The notes below the pieces were generated by a model. It did not search any database and had not been told where the DNA came from. It worked only from the letters and a program-made list of their open reading frames with translations. Source: Gigaspora rosea (Eukaryota; Glomeromycota; Glomeromycetes; Diversisporales; Gigasporaceae). Taken from it: a stretch of 64,000 bases of DNA. Below, one piece after another: positions 22,264 to 34,516 of the stretch. Location: positions 313,670 through 377,669 of the forward strand of contig QKWP01000263.1 in NCBI GenBank assembly GCA_003550325.1. The letters run 5' to 3'. Position numbers and translations under genes: made by a program. The first letter of the stretch is position 1. Each line of letters starts with the position of its first letter.

Positions 22264-23592
22264 ATGGCAGTGTTTCATAGGGCTGGTTTAACGTTGTTAA
22301 TTTATTTAAAATAATTTTGATATTATATTGTAATAGCTAAAATAAAAATAAAATTATACTGTAATATATTTTAATTGCTAGAGTTACTGCAAAAATTAGA
22401 AAATACATTATTTATTGAAATGATTCAAACTTCGATTATAATGAAGTTATTTAAACTACAATAAATAATTTTAGTACTACATCTATTCATCTATTAAAAT
22501 ATAACAAATTATAGATACTATCAGTAATTAGCATTATTAATTTGTTCTCTTGAATGACCTGAATTTTGTTGGTGTTTTATTTATTCCTCTGAACATGCAT
22601 CAGTTTGTGATAGTTGGTTTGTCACGTTTAAAGATAAATTGTAGAAGTCGGTTAATTAATCATATAAAATAAGTTCGAAAGAGACTTCAATATAGAATCT
22701 TTCGTCTTGAATAATTGATTATATGATTTATATTTATGATAAATTATTGTAATAAATTTTTGCTAAATTTAATTGATATATTTCAATTTTATGATTACCA
22801 AAACGATATTATTTTTGTAAATTATTTTAGCATTTAAATTTAATAAATTGGCGTCTCTAGGCTGAAGCCTTATGCATTAGGTTCTGAATTTAAAAAAAAA
22901 TAGTATAATGCTATAGTTTACAGTGCTAACCTTGAGTATATATGTTTACATTTATATTTACTATTAACAAGACAACATGGATGTATAAATATATATTTTT
23001 AAAAAAAAAATTTCAAGCGTACAGATAAATTGTCACGGTTTACCGGACTACCGTGTGTTCGTTCACCTTTACAAATAGACTTTACCCGCTTAGCTAATAT
23101 ACGATGACTGGAGTATCATTTAGGTACTCCACCGATAAAATGCACACACAGATAACAGCTTATCCACTAAGAAAGCCTTAAAGATATTGCGAGTCAAAAG
23201 TTAGATAATTTCCCCTTGGGATCGGTGCCTTATATCGGTCAAGTGTAATGTCAAAAAAATTTTAGGGTCATAATTAGTATAGATAGGTTGTACTTGGATT
23301 GTGATATCTTTAAAATTTTATTTATGTTTTGGGTGAGCATAGCAGGAATCAGGCCTAGTGTTACTCTGCCTGTATTTGAGTCATGCATGGTCTGTAACGC
23401 ATATATAGTTAGTAATCGAAGATATGAGATCTGTGCTGCAGTTGTAGAGGCAGCTTGATATTTCTTAAGTATCGAGTTTACTGATTAAAAAAAAAAAAAA
23501 ATCCGACCCGCCGACTGGAATTTTGGAACACCATGTTATGCAAAACGAAAAATTAACTTTGCGTGGCCTAAAGGATGTGATTTATTTATTAG
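22264..23592. other. AT-rich spacer after the first dehydrogenase
   Basis: The first 780 bases belong to the segmental duplication. No gene is supported after that. A GC-richer patch near 23500-23545 (TCCGACCCGCCGAC) recalls one end of the MITE at 46653-46862 and may be a fragment of that family. Confidence 0.4.
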
Positions 23593-23707
23593 CTGGATTC
23601 TAGAAATATTACCCCACGTATATAGGAAAAATTACTAGCCTAAATACTCTGACATATCTATCACAGGGCATCTCACCAAAAATTTTTCCTATAGTTTTAG
23701 AATCCAG
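23593..23707. mobile_element. MITE with CTGGATTCTA termini
   Basis: Ends CTGGATTCTAGAAA and TTTTAGAATCCAG are inverted, and a second inverted pair (TATAGGAAAAATT and AATTTTTCCTATAG) lies inside. 115 bp, non-coding, with no clear target duplication. Confidence 0.55.
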
Positions 23708-23920
23708 GTATTATACAGTAGTTTGCAATTGTGATTTTCTAAGTAAGCTATATTACTATATATTAAAAGTATCAAGTTTATCAAATTTATTAATAAATAT
23801 ATAACGATAATTACAGTATTATTTTTTTGATTTTTTAATTTGAATAGTTAATACTAGATTATCATAAATAAAATTGTCTAATTTGTTATACTACGCATTA
23901 AGTAAATTATTTAGTATTAA

Positions 23921-24140
23921 TTTATTATCGGCAATCCTGCCTCTTTATTTTTAATGTATTCCTTTTTAGATCTCCTAACGAGATAAATAATACTATCTTA
24001 GATCTCTATAGTTCGCTTCGGGAAGGGATTATGTTCTTTAAGAAGGTCTTTAAAAACCTTTACTTGTTCTTCAAGGTAAGTAATGCGTTCAATGTTAGCC
24101 TCGAACTTGCCAAATTTTTCTTTTTGCGCTAGTAGTATCC
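23921..24140 (-). pseudogene. Fragment of a coiled-coil-like coding sequence
   Basis: On the minus strand, 24010-24140 reads ILLAQKEKFGKFEANIERI then TYLEEQVKVFKDLLKEHN, a charged stretch with heptad-like spacing of hydrophobic residues. After a stop near 23998, the frame continues as SIIYLVRRSKKEYIKNKEAG to about 23921. The composition is protein-like, but no family is recognised and no start or splice structure can be set. Confidence 0.3.
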
Positions 24141-24880
24141 TCTATTTATCTCCTTACGGATCTTCAAAAGTGAGCAGAATGAACTTCGACGAAGAACTTT
24201 ACGCCATCTATATATCGATATAACGATAAGTTACTTAAGCTAAAAGTACTGAAGTATGATTGATCGATAAATGCTTTTACAGGGGTGATGGTTGACTATG
24301 ATCCTTTTAAATTTAGTGTTAGAGGTTTTTTAAAACTTTAAGTCAATATTTCTTGATGAATACTTATCTAATTTCAGTGAATTTATTTTTATTTTATAAA
24401 TAAGAAATTTTTTATTGAATTTAATTAGATAGTCGTTGAGAAAACTTCGCTTAAAATTTGAAAAAAAAACAAGATTAAAAATCTTAAAAAAGCCGTGGTA
24501 AAATTCTTTTTTTTTCAACTTAAATCTAAGTTCTCACTAGCTTTTCATTTTAATCCTATTGACTCATAGAAGTAAATTAAAAGATTTTTATCGCATTCAA
24601 TTAGGTAATCGCTAAGAAACCTGCGTTTAAATTTTAAATAAAAACTTGGTACTATAACTTAAGCGAAGTTTTCTCGAAATTTTTTTTATTTTAATTCGAA
24701 TTAATCTAGCCTGCACCATTGGTATGTGATCACCTCATTTTATACTTTTTATTCGTTTGAACGGAATGAAGTTTGGTTGACTAAGGCTTTCTCGTATTGA
24801 TAAAAGAAAAGTTTAAAAGATTCGTAGTCTTGATGCAATTGTAGAAAGGTTTTTTTTCCTTTGAATTCTGATGGGTTCTA

Positions 24881-25018
24881 TATTAATTTTTTTTTTTTTT
24901 TTTTTTGGTAATTTAAGAAACAAAAATACACTAAAAATTAAACTTCGTCTTATTAATTTTTTTTTTTTTGGTAATTTAAGAAACAAAAATACGCTAAAAA
25001 TTAAACTTCGTCTTATTA
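24881..25018 (+). repeat. Two tandem copies of a 66-72 bp unit
   Basis: The unit is a T run of 13 to 24 bases followed by GGTAATTTAAGAAACAAAAA then a 25-base AT-rich segment ending in CTTCGTCTTATTA. It occurs at 24881-24952 and 24953-25018 with one substitution outside the T run. Confidence 0.75.
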
Positions 25019-26272
25019 TTATTATTTTTTTTTTTTTTAGATATTTGAATTTGGATTCAATAATACGAACAATACAGAATTGATTATTAATAGAAAAATT
25101 GATCCTAGGTTGTATATTCTGACAAATAGAAAAAATTTATTTACAGTATTTCCAAAATATGAAATGCTTTGATTTTTATCGATCTGGCCAATACTGCATT
25201 TACTTACTTGATATCACGTTATCACTTAATTTGCGAGAGCTTCTTTATTCATGTATTTTAAATTTATTTGTAATGATAAATTTTTCAACTGTCTGATTAA
25301 AGCTTAAAAAGATTGATGTAGGTCGTATATGAGAAATAGATTGGTACTATATTTTTAATGAATTAAAAACCCACACTGACAGTTCTTCGGACTTGTCGGA
25401 AAATGATAAGACATCTAATGTTAAGAAAAAAAAATGCTAAATGCCGAGAAAAAGATCGGTAAATAATATTTTTTTCTGGCCTATATAATAAACTCAACTT
25501 GCAGTCATTCGGCCTAGATTGATCGATATCAGCCTGCATTAAGCTGATTTTGGAAAATCAAATTTATAAAGATCCATCCCATATATAAATTGAAAATAAA
25601 TATTTATTATTTGCATCAGGAAAATTTTAAATTATAAAAAATTTTCAGTTTTTTGCGGTTTGTAAATCTGTACAGAACTACACTAAAAAAACATCCTGAT
25701 GTGAGGTATTTGAAATAGATTTTAAAATTGAACATTTACGATCAAGTAATCTTTCCATTTCATTCGAATTAATTTAGAAACATTAATTTAACAGCTCTGT
25801 CCAAGTTATTGTCACATAATACAACTTTTATTAAAACAGGCGGCGAAGCTGCCTACATGATCATGTTCTAGTTAATTATAAATAATTAAAGCTTCAAATA
25901 TAACCAACAAGTACATCTGTTCCTGGTTTTAACGCAACTACATTATGTATATTAGCACAACTATGTTGTTCCAAGAGATCATGAATAAAATTTTTCGGTT
26001 TGGATAATATGTGTTGTTTGACTCAGAACTGTTATCTTTAAAAAATTTGTGTGCTTTTTAGAAAGCAAAATTAGTATCTTCATTTCTTATAGAGAAATTT
26101 AATTGTAATAGTCTGTTATGTTATACACATTATTTGTAAAAAATTTACTTAGTATAATCAGATAAAATATAGCAGCATAAAATTAGTAATTAGAAAATTA
26201 TAATGTTAAGCATAGTAGTCCTTTAGTTAATTTTATTTATTGTAATTACTAATGTTTGATGATAACTAAGTT
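25019..26272. other. AT-rich spacer
   Basis: I see no gene, RNA or clear repeat here. Confidence 0.45.
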
Positions 26273-27375
26273 TCATGAATTCGAATTTTCACTAGATTCA
26301 AAATAAACTGGTTTATATTCTAAATATTTCACAATCTGTTCCATTACAGGTCGTTTAAAAGGATCACCATCCCAGCATTTTGAATATAATTCAAAATATT
26401 GCAAAGGAGTTCCATTTATTGGTTTCTCTCGCAAACCTTGAGCAAATTTTAACACTTAAGGCGACTGTAACCTCCTTTTCTTCAAAAGGAACTTTGCAGC
26501 TTGAAATTTCCCAAAGAAGGACACCAAGACTGTAAACATCTGACCTTTCATTCAGAACGTATTCTTGCCTGATAACCTTTTGGGGGTCAACATAAGGAAG
26601 TGACCAAAAAAAATACTTTTAGATGATTTTTTACTATGGAGATCTTTTGATAAGCCAAAATCAGCAATTTTTATGCTTCCATTATGAATGAGGATGTTAT
26701 TCGAATGCTAATAAAAATTTTGCTATTTGTTAATTAAAATAACTTAGCTAAATTATTTTAAAATAATGCATACCAAATCGCGATGAATTACCTTCTTATT
26801 GTGTAAATAAAACGCTCCTTCAACGATTTGTACTGCTAATTCAACTTTCCTTTTCCAAGCAATCATAGCTGTTTTTCTAGTGATTTCCAAATATTTCCGC
26901 AAAGTTCCACTTTCTGCGTATTCCATCACAAGTAGTAAGCTTCACTCTAATAATCTTTATCATGATTAAATATTAATAAAAATATGCATTTGCATGAAAA
27001 AAGAATATAAAATCACTAACCATTACTTATTCCATAAAATTGGATAATTCGTGGATGTGAAATTTGACTATGTAATTTTAACTAATTAAGCATTATAGGA
27101 TGTTAATATTATATCAATGTGTAGTTTTAAAAAGTTTTGAAAAAGCTTGCGATTTATATTGATTTACTAATATAATATCTTCACTAAAACTTAACACAGA
27201 CCTCGTTAAGAAATATTTTAATTTGATTTTCATTATCACCTTTTGCAATGTATACTTCCTTTACTGCAACTTTTTCACTCAGTATTGAGTTACAAGAAGC
27301 GCAAAAAACATTTCCAAATGCACCACGGCTTATATATGTCTTTTTTACAAGTTCATTATAAGATATCTCTTCCAA
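26273..27375 (-). pseudogene. Protein kinase gene A, probably broken
   Basis: Reading on the minus strand, exon 1 (27375-27202) starts MEEISYNELVKKTYISRGAF and holds the glycine loop SRGAFGNV and lysine VAVKEV. Exon 2 (27081-27021) has HSQISHPRIIQFYGISN. Exon 3 (about 26940-26777) has LLLVMEYAESGTLRKYL and ends at HRDL. Exon 4 (about 26710-26273) has NNILIHNGSIKIADFGL, LPYVDPQ, SDVYSLGVLLWE and KCWDGDPFKRP. All catalytic residues (Lys, HRD Asp, Asn, DFG) are present. Two problems argue for decay: no acceptor puts exon 3 in frame without a stop (TGA just upstream of the LLLVMEY block), and a frameshift lies near 26455 between KEVTVALSV and LKFAQGLRE. A sequencing error at either place is the alternative. 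Confidence 0.6.
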
Positions 27376-27589
27376 ATTATAATCATCAACTGCAATTCGG
27401 AACCAATTTTTTTCTTTTTTTTTTTAGTTTAAATTGTAATTCAAATTATTATAACTGATATGTAAATATAATTTGTAGAATACTAGCAAAAATATTATTA
27501 TCTGATGCCGAATCTTTAATTTCTTTTTTATATAATTTGGTTGAATCATTTCTCAAATCTTTAACTTTCTTACATAATTCGGTTTATTC

Positions 27590-28225
27590 ATTTTTCAAAT
27601 CTTTATAAAATTGATTCAGCTTCTTAGCTAATGCACAAGCCGTTGGTCTGTTTTGAGGATATGCGTCTAAGCATTTATTCATCAGACCCAAAAGTAATTG
27701 AGGAACCTCAAATCTAATTTTGGGTCTATGACCTAAGCAAACTTGCACTGCTAAATTTTCATCATATGGAATATCATGAAATGGAGGATATCCAGTAAAA
27801 CTTCCGACATAATTATTCCGAAAGAATAAATATCTGACTTTTGAATGTATTCCTTTCCATGTGCATATAATACCTCTGGAGCAATATAAGGAAGTACACC
27901 AAAAAGCTTTTCAGTGCTTGAATCTTGAGACACCGACCTACATAAGCTAAACTCAGTAATGTAACAACTAAACATATTTTTGATAGCTATGTTTCCGGAA
28001 TGAAGATTTTTATGCACTAAATTGGCTTTATGAATTGTGCGAAGCCCATTGGCTATAGAAATAAGATAGTTACTTTATTCTGCCAACTTAAGTATTCATA
28101 TTTATGATATAACAGCTTTCGGAGACTTCCGTGTTTTGTATAATGCATAACCATCATAAAATTATCATCCTTTGGATTCTTAGTTATTCCATAAATCGAG
28201 TTTGCTAAATTATCTCCATACTGTA
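27590..28225 (-). pseudogene. Protein kinase gene B, truncated and broken
   Basis: On the minus strand, 28200-28050 reads SIYGITKNPKDDNFMMVMHY and GSLRKLLYHKYEYLSWQNKV, the end of the N-lobe and hinge. Next, 28017-27770 reads HKNLHSGNI, a DFG-equivalent TEF, GVLPYIAPEVL and KSDIYSFGIIMSEV. In a shifted frame, 27770-27600 reads FHDIPYDENLAVQVC and CLDAYPQNRPTACALAKKLN to a stop. The glycine loop and lysine exon are absent, HRD is HKN (catalytic Asp replaced) and DFG is TEF, so this could not be an active kinase even without the frame change. It lies directly upstream of kinase A in the same direction, possibly an old tandem pair. Confidence 0.65.
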
Positions 28226-28852
28226 TTTATATTGATATTCAACCTAAATATCAATTAGGTAAATAAACTTCTATATTTTATTAATAATAATTTGTATATG
28301 TTTACTTCTTTTAATAATTCTTATCCCACAGGTCCTATGTGCGCACTAGACGTTTAACTCGATATTTTGATTTTATTTCTTCTTGCGTAGGATGTTGTGA
28401 AACTCAAAATTCATATTAGGGAAAAAAAGATTTAACGAAGGAAAAAAAGTAAAAAAAGTTGAATGAAAAAAATGATGAGCGAAAATGGAAAAGTAAGCGA
28501 ACGTAAAAAAGAGTAAAAATGAGTCTAATGATTAGAAAGATCGAATAATATATACGAAAAACGACAGTGCTTACATCGGACCTTACGGATAAAAATGTTA
28601 TCAGTTAAGTTGTAATGAAAACTGATTATTCGTAGGGAACAATATAAATGACGTGGCAAAGCCACGTGATTTATATAGTAACCTAGCGATAAATCAGTTA
28701 TCATCCACAACCTAACCAATAACAAGTATGTATTTTATATCTTTAGGATAATCTGGATAATATAGACTTTTTAAAAAAACATCTATATGCGGTTTTCTCT
28801 TCCATCTGTTTTTTGCTCGTCGAATCCCGTAATCTATCCGTCAATTCATATT
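28226..28852. other. Spacer with a GCCACGT hairpin
   Basis: A palindrome ATGACGTGGCAAAGCCACGT with AT-rich extensions lies at 28640-28680, inside a region that could be a MITE remnant. No gene is supported; minus-strand frame 28525-28725 crosses the palindrome. Confidence 0.4.
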
Positions 28853-28853
28853 A

Positions 28854-29203
28854 CCGTATTTACGCGAAATAACGCGCACCTGCGCGTTATTTCGAGGAGA
28901 TGCGCGTTATTTCGAGTACGCGCATGGACGTTATTTCGGGGTAAAGGTCTAATTTCTGCAAAATTGTGCGTTATATATGTGTTATGCATAACAAACCGGT
29001 ATTTCTTGATTTTATATACAGCCTTTCCGATCTAAGTCAGATTTTTTGGCTAAAAAATTCTTGTTTCTACTTGTTATCTGAATTCGTCATTTCAACTGAT
29101 GATTAATTCGCCATGTGGAGTGTCCGTTATTTTGGGACGCACATGGGCATTATTTCGAAACCAATAACGCCCATCCCATGTGCGTTATTTCGCGTAAATA
29201 CGG
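28854..29203. mobile_element. MITE with CCGTATTTACGCG termini
   Basis: Inverted termini CCGTATTTACGCGAAATAAC and GTTATTTCGCGTAAATACGG are perfect, with TA on both sides (28852-28853 and 29204-29205). Near both ends the motif GCGTTATTTCG recurs at least seven times in either orientation, the kind of subterminal repeat that transposases bind. It is 350 bp and much richer in CpG than its surroundings. The superfamily is not certain; the TA duplication suggests the Tc1/mariner/pogo group. Confidence 0.7.
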
Positions 29204-29436
29204 TACCTTAAAAATACAGTGCTAAAATCTCCTTCAGCAAAATATTTTAAATTTGCAAATTTGCTAAAAGGTATCCATCCAATAACGTCTTTGTATTAAA
29301 TTGAGTTTGTTGAATAAATTCATCAATCAGCATTGCCACTTGTCCAATTATTAAATTTCTCTTGAAATCTTAATATTGAATAATAAATATACAATAATGT
29401 ATTAAGAGCTGTGATTAAAAAATAAATGATATCACG

Positions 29437-29564
29437 CCCTATAAAAAAATCGTGAAACTGTCTAAAAAAGCAATATTCGACCTACTTTATTCTGATTTTT
29501 TGATAGTATTACTTTTTTAGACGTTTTTAATACCAAACAAATTTTCACAATTTTTTTTATAGGG
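29437..29564. mobile_element. MITE with CCCTATAAAAAAAT termini
   Basis: The left end CCCTATAAAAAAATCGTGAA pairs with TTTCACAATTTTTTTTATAG plus GG at the right. A second inverted pair, GTCTAAAAAAG and CTTTTTTAGAC, lies inside. 128 bp, non-coding. Confidence 0.6.
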
Positions 29565-29574
29565 ATTTAATGTA

Positions 29575-32500
29575 TAATTACTGAACTATCTTTGATTTCT
29601 GAATTACTGTAAGGCTTTATAGAACTCACACACTATAATGACAAATAGTATGTTTAGACGATGTGCATATTAGAATTATCGCGATTTCTGATTTATTATA
29701 AAAAATCCTGTTATAGAACCTACTCTCTATAGTGGTAAACAATATGTAATTTAAATGACGTATGAAGTTAATTTGTAATTTCAGATTGGCTGTAAAAACT
29801 TCTTCTTTTATAGAACTTACTCACTATAGTGGCAAATAATATCAGATATAGTTTAGATGGAAATGTTGAGTAATTTTGTGTTAGAATTATCGTTATTGTT
29901 GATTTAATGTAAAACAATTCTATTATAGAACTTACAGACTATAGTGACAAACAGTAAATGGTTTAGATAACGTGTTGTGTTAGTTTGTATTAGAATCATC
30001 GGTTATAAAACTTACAAACTATAATGAAGAACAGAATGTAGTTTAGATAACGTGTTGTGTTAGTTTGTATTAGAATTATCGTGGTTTCTGATTGGCTGTA
30101 AAACTTCTGTTACAAACTTACAAACTATGGTGACAAACAGTATGTGTGGAAATATCATGATTTCTGGTTTGCTGTAAGAAATTGTTATAGCACTTACAGA
30201 CTATAATAACAAACAGTACATGGTTTAGAGAAAGTGTTGGTTTTATTGGAATTATCGTAATTTCTAATTTGCTATAAAAACTTCTGTTATAGGACTTACT
30301 CGCTATAGTGACAAACAGTATAGATGATGTGTTATTTTTTTAGAATTATCGTGATTTTTGATTTATTATAAAAACATCTGTTATGAAATTTACTTGCTAT
30401 ATTGACAAACAATATATGATTTAGATGTTGTGTTGTGTTAGTTTATATTAGAACCACGTGATTTCTAATTTACTGTAAAAAATTTTGTCATAGAACTTAC
30501 TTGCTGTGGTAATAAAAACAGTATATGGTTTAGATGACATGTTGTGTTAGTTATATTAGAATTACCGCGATTTTTGATTTACTATAAAAAATTCTGTTAT
30601 ATACTGCAACTCACCGACTATTATGGTGACATTAGTATGTGGTTTAGATGACGTGTTGTGTTAGTTTGTATTATATAATCATTGCTTTACTGTAACCGAT
30701 TCTATTATAGAACTTACTCGCTATAATGCACACAATATGTGATTTCATGATAGGGTTGTTAATGGAGCACTCCGTTTGCTTTATTTTAATAGTAATACTC
30801 CGGAGTATTACTATTAAAATGAGGTAAACGGAGTGCTCCATTAAAACCCTATTTCATGACGTATTGTTAGTTTCTATTGAAATTACTGTGATTTTTAAAT
30901 TCTGTTATAGAGCTTACTCGCTATAGTGCACACAGCATGTGTTTGGCCATATTAGCTTGTATTAGAATTATCGTGATTTCTGATTTATTAAAAAATTCTA
31001 CTGTAGAATTTACATACTATTGTGATGTCAGATAGTATATGGTTTAGATGATGTGTTAGTTTGTATGGAATTATCGTAAAAGATTCTATCGTGGTGACAA
31101 ACATTATGTGGTTTGGATGATTCTTTGCGTTAGTTGGATATAAAAGACACTTACTAACTGGATTAGTTAACTATGTGTTAGAATTATAGAAATTCCTGAT
31201 TTATGTACTAGAAAATTTCAACTGCTGCAATTACCGATCTTGTGGTAATATATGCAGTTGTAACTTTGCACTATCCCTTAAACCACCTAGCATACAAATT
31301 TATACACTAGAATGATTTTGACCTATTTTTGTACGTTTACTCTAAATTTTATTAAGTCACACCCCCTATTTTCTAAGCTAAAATGAAAGCATGCACGTTT
31401 TAATTACTTATTTCATACCATTTTTTTTTATCCAAAAGTCAGTTATTTAGTGTCAACTGTAATAGGATCTTAATGCCAAAATTTAATATTAAAAAAGGTA
31501 CCTTACATGACACTTATAAAGATGTTTTTATAATCGTCATGCAGAAGTCCCTTTTATAATATAACTTAAAGTTGAACAAAGATTTTTCATGACCAACTTC
31601 ATATAATTGATTTTGAGGCGATGTTAAAAAGTTATGATGACTCAAAAGTATAGGTAAAATGACCCATTTTTTAGCTATCATATAAATTTGTACCTTCCAA
31701 TCAGGTTATAGAGTATTTCTCACTGTAGCTCTGGGCCATTTGACTTGGGTCTTGATGATGAAGCCAATTAGAATAAAAATTTTATAATAAAAATTTTTTT
31801 CAAGGTCAATTTTCTTCAAAATCTTTTAATGTAAAAATTACCTGACAGTTTAAGGAATAATTATTATTAGAATTATCATAATTTCTGATTTACTATACTT
31901 ACTATCATGAAAATAATCTGTATCAGAATTGTTATATTAAAATTGTAAAAAAATTGTTACTAAACTTACGGCCTATTATAGTGCATATGTTGTTTGGAAA
32001 ACATTAAATTTATTGGTATTAGAATTATTATAATTTCTAATTTAATATAAAAATTCTGCCACTACACTTACATGCTATTTGTGACATGAAGTTTGCGATG
32101 CATAACTTTAGTGATCATCGTGATTCCTAATTTACTGTAAAAATTGTTATTATACTTACAGGCTATTTGACATATGGTTTAAATTAAAAATTGTATCGAA
32201 TTGTGATTTCAAATTTGTTATAAAATTTTGTTACTACACTTACACGCTTTAGTAACATAGATGTTAATTTGTATTAATATTAAAATTATTGCATTAAAAT
32301 TTTAGATTTACTACAAAGCATTCTATTAACTTACATTCTATTATATGATATCTTATTTTGTATTAGAATCATTTTATTAAAATTCATAACTTCTGATATA
32401 CTGTAAAAGACTTAATTACTGCACTTACTGGCTGCTGTGGTATATGGTTTTGCAATTTTATATTTGAATTATGGCATTAGAATTATAGTGGTACTAGTGA

Positions 32501-32690
32501 TTTAGATATGGTTGTATTATGATTTCTATAATGATTTACTGTAAAAAAATTCTGTTTTGCTGTACTTACTAGCTATAGTGATATAAGTGATTTAGATATG
32601 GTTATATTGTTTTGTATTGGAATAAACGTGATTTCTATAGTGATTTACTGTAAAAAATTCTGGTTTACTGTACTCGCTATTAATTACCAT
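29575..32690. repeat. Degenerate tandem repeat of about 100-120 bp, over 3 kb
   Basis: The same block recurs about every 100-120 bases: AGAATTATCGTGATTTCTGA, TTTACTGTAAAAA, TTCTGTTATAGAACTTAC, CTATAGTGACAAACAGTAT and GTTTAGATGACGTGTTGTG. The copies are well diverged from each other, so the array is old. A segment at about 31200-31860 does not follow the pattern, after which it resumes in a more decayed form (to 32690). A fold-back element is inserted at 30751. No coding frame. Confidence 0.75.
30751..30851. mobile_element. hAT-like fold-back MITE, GGAGTGCTCC family
   Basis: The termini TAGGGTTGTTAATGGAGCAC and its inverse partner GTGCTCCATTAAAACCCTA are followed by a nearly perfect palindrome. 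A perfect 8-bp duplication TTTCATGA flanks it (30743-30750 and 30852-30859), as made by hAT elements. The elements at 6111 and 18423 share the GGAGTGCTCC core. Confidence 0.75.
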
Positions 32691-32790
32691 TAGATTCATT
32701 ATAATAAGCTCTACAGCTTTCAATTAATTGACAAGACTCATTAACTTAGTAAAAAATAGATTTCTTTGAGTGATCATAGCATTTTTGCTA

Positions 32791-33804
32791 TCCCTTAGTT
32801 TGTACTAATTCGCAGGCAAATTTGCCTGTAAAATTACTATAAATATACCTTTGATCTATTTTTTTAATCATTTAAAATATTTAAATAAAATTTGGTATTA
32901 TTTAAGGGTAAGGTGAACGTAGATCATTTTTTATATGATCTACGTGGTATATATAGTAAATAAAAAAATGCTTCTGATAAATTTTTTTAAGATTTTGACC
33001 AATTTGTATAAAATTTATATAACAAGTAGTTTCAAATAGTTTGTTTATAATAATGAAGTTGCGCAATATTCACTATTTTAAAAAAAATCAACTTTATATA
33101 TAATTAAATTTTTGTAGAACGCTATGATTTTTGTAGATTGTACAAAGAATTGATTGGTCAGATCATATGATGTTTACATGTAAATAATATGATATCATAT
33201 AAATTGGTTATACAAAGTTGATCTACAATCGATTTTATATGAAATTGGAAATTTGTACACCCTACTCTTAATAACAAGGATTATATTTTTGAATTATTTA
33301 AATTTATATTATAAGACAAAAAATTATGTTGCTTATAAGCTAAAAATATTAAATTTTAAAGAAATTTTTTAACCCAAAAAATATTTTACAATATTTTGGT
33401 GAATTCTTTAAATATTGGTTTTAAAAATATAGTTTCTAATACAATATTGTAGTTTATATAAAGAATGACAACTTTCATTATTGACTTGATATGATTTACT
33501 TGTAAAAATTAAAACTTGTATTAGAAGTAAAAATTTTTTTTATAGACGGGAATATATAAAATATGAAAAAACCTAAAGAAAAAATTCTATAGTAAAAGTT
33601 CCAAAACAAAACTTTAAACTTTTATTACACCAAAGTTTTTTAATAATTTTAAAAAAATTTTATAATAACATTGATAAAACAGAACTAATATTATATTTTT
33701 TACTTAGAAAGTATATACTAAAATTAATATTTAAAGTTTTATTTAAAAAATTTAAAATTTTAAAATTTTCGCAGCCAAATATGCCTGCATAACAAATTAA
33801 GGGA
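32791..33804. mobile_element. 1-kb non-coding element with inverted termini
   Basis: The left end TCCCTTAGTTTGTACTAATT is matched by the inverse of AACAAATTAAGGGA at the right. The next block (GCAGGCAAATTTGCC; inverse GGCATATTTGGCTGC) continues the repeat. TA stands on both sides (32789-32790 and 33805-33806). Within it, a second inverted pair (TAAGGGTAAGGTG near 32906 and CACCCTACTCTTA ending 33272) suggests a nested element. No open frame. Confidence 0.5.
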
Positions 33805-33806
33805 TA

Positions 33807-34516
33807 AGTAATTATATAGTAATTTGCATTAAGTTATACTATAAGTATTCTCCAGTTAACTATGAATTATCATTTAAACAAAGATTATTATAGGTCTTCT
33901 CGTTTATTCTGGCACAACTATAAGCATGTAGTAAGTTAGTCAAATATAAACAAATATTCTAATTAATTAATACTAAAAAAAAGCTAAGGTTCTAAAAAAA
34001 TATATACTATTAAAAAAATACAAGCATATATATGCAATACGCAATAATCACAAGACTTGCGTCATTGATTTGCAGATCTACAATATAAAATTATAAGAAT
34101 CAGAACAATAGATTTGATACAAATCAAACTTTTTTTTTGCTAGTCGAATTTATTGTTTTTTTAATAAAATATATTTCTGGTATGTTTTATATATAAGATA
34201 AATTTTTTACAAAACTATAAAGACATTTTGTTAATTGGTTTTATGTTTCAAATATCAGCGAAAAAAATAAACCAAATTTTTTAAAAAATCTTTAGCCATT
34301 AAAATTGTAAAATTTATTATGAATATTTATTTAATTTATTAAAAAGTTGTTCATTATGCTTTAAAATATATAATTTCAAATTTTATTATGATACATAAAA
34401 ATTTTCCTCATAAATTTCTTTGAATTAACAAGGCAAATAAAAAATATACTTAAAAAATTTCTTATTTATAGTGAATTTATTGTGAATTTTTTTTGCCATT
34501 AGAGCTTATTATTCGG
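33807..34516. other. AT-rich spacer
   Basis: No gene, RNA or clear repeat seen. Confidence 0.45.

Larger units (their letters stand above)
19911..23040 (+). repeat. Segmental duplication, copy 1
   Basis: From AACTTTCGCATA (19917) through the alcohol dehydrogenase gene to about 23040, the sequence is matched in the same order and orientation at about 40590-43800. Shared upstream words include GATGAGTCGACCT, and downstream TTTCCAAGGAAATGTCTTAA. Coding exons are conserved much better than introns and flanks, which indicates an old duplication with selection on the protein. Confidence 0.8.
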
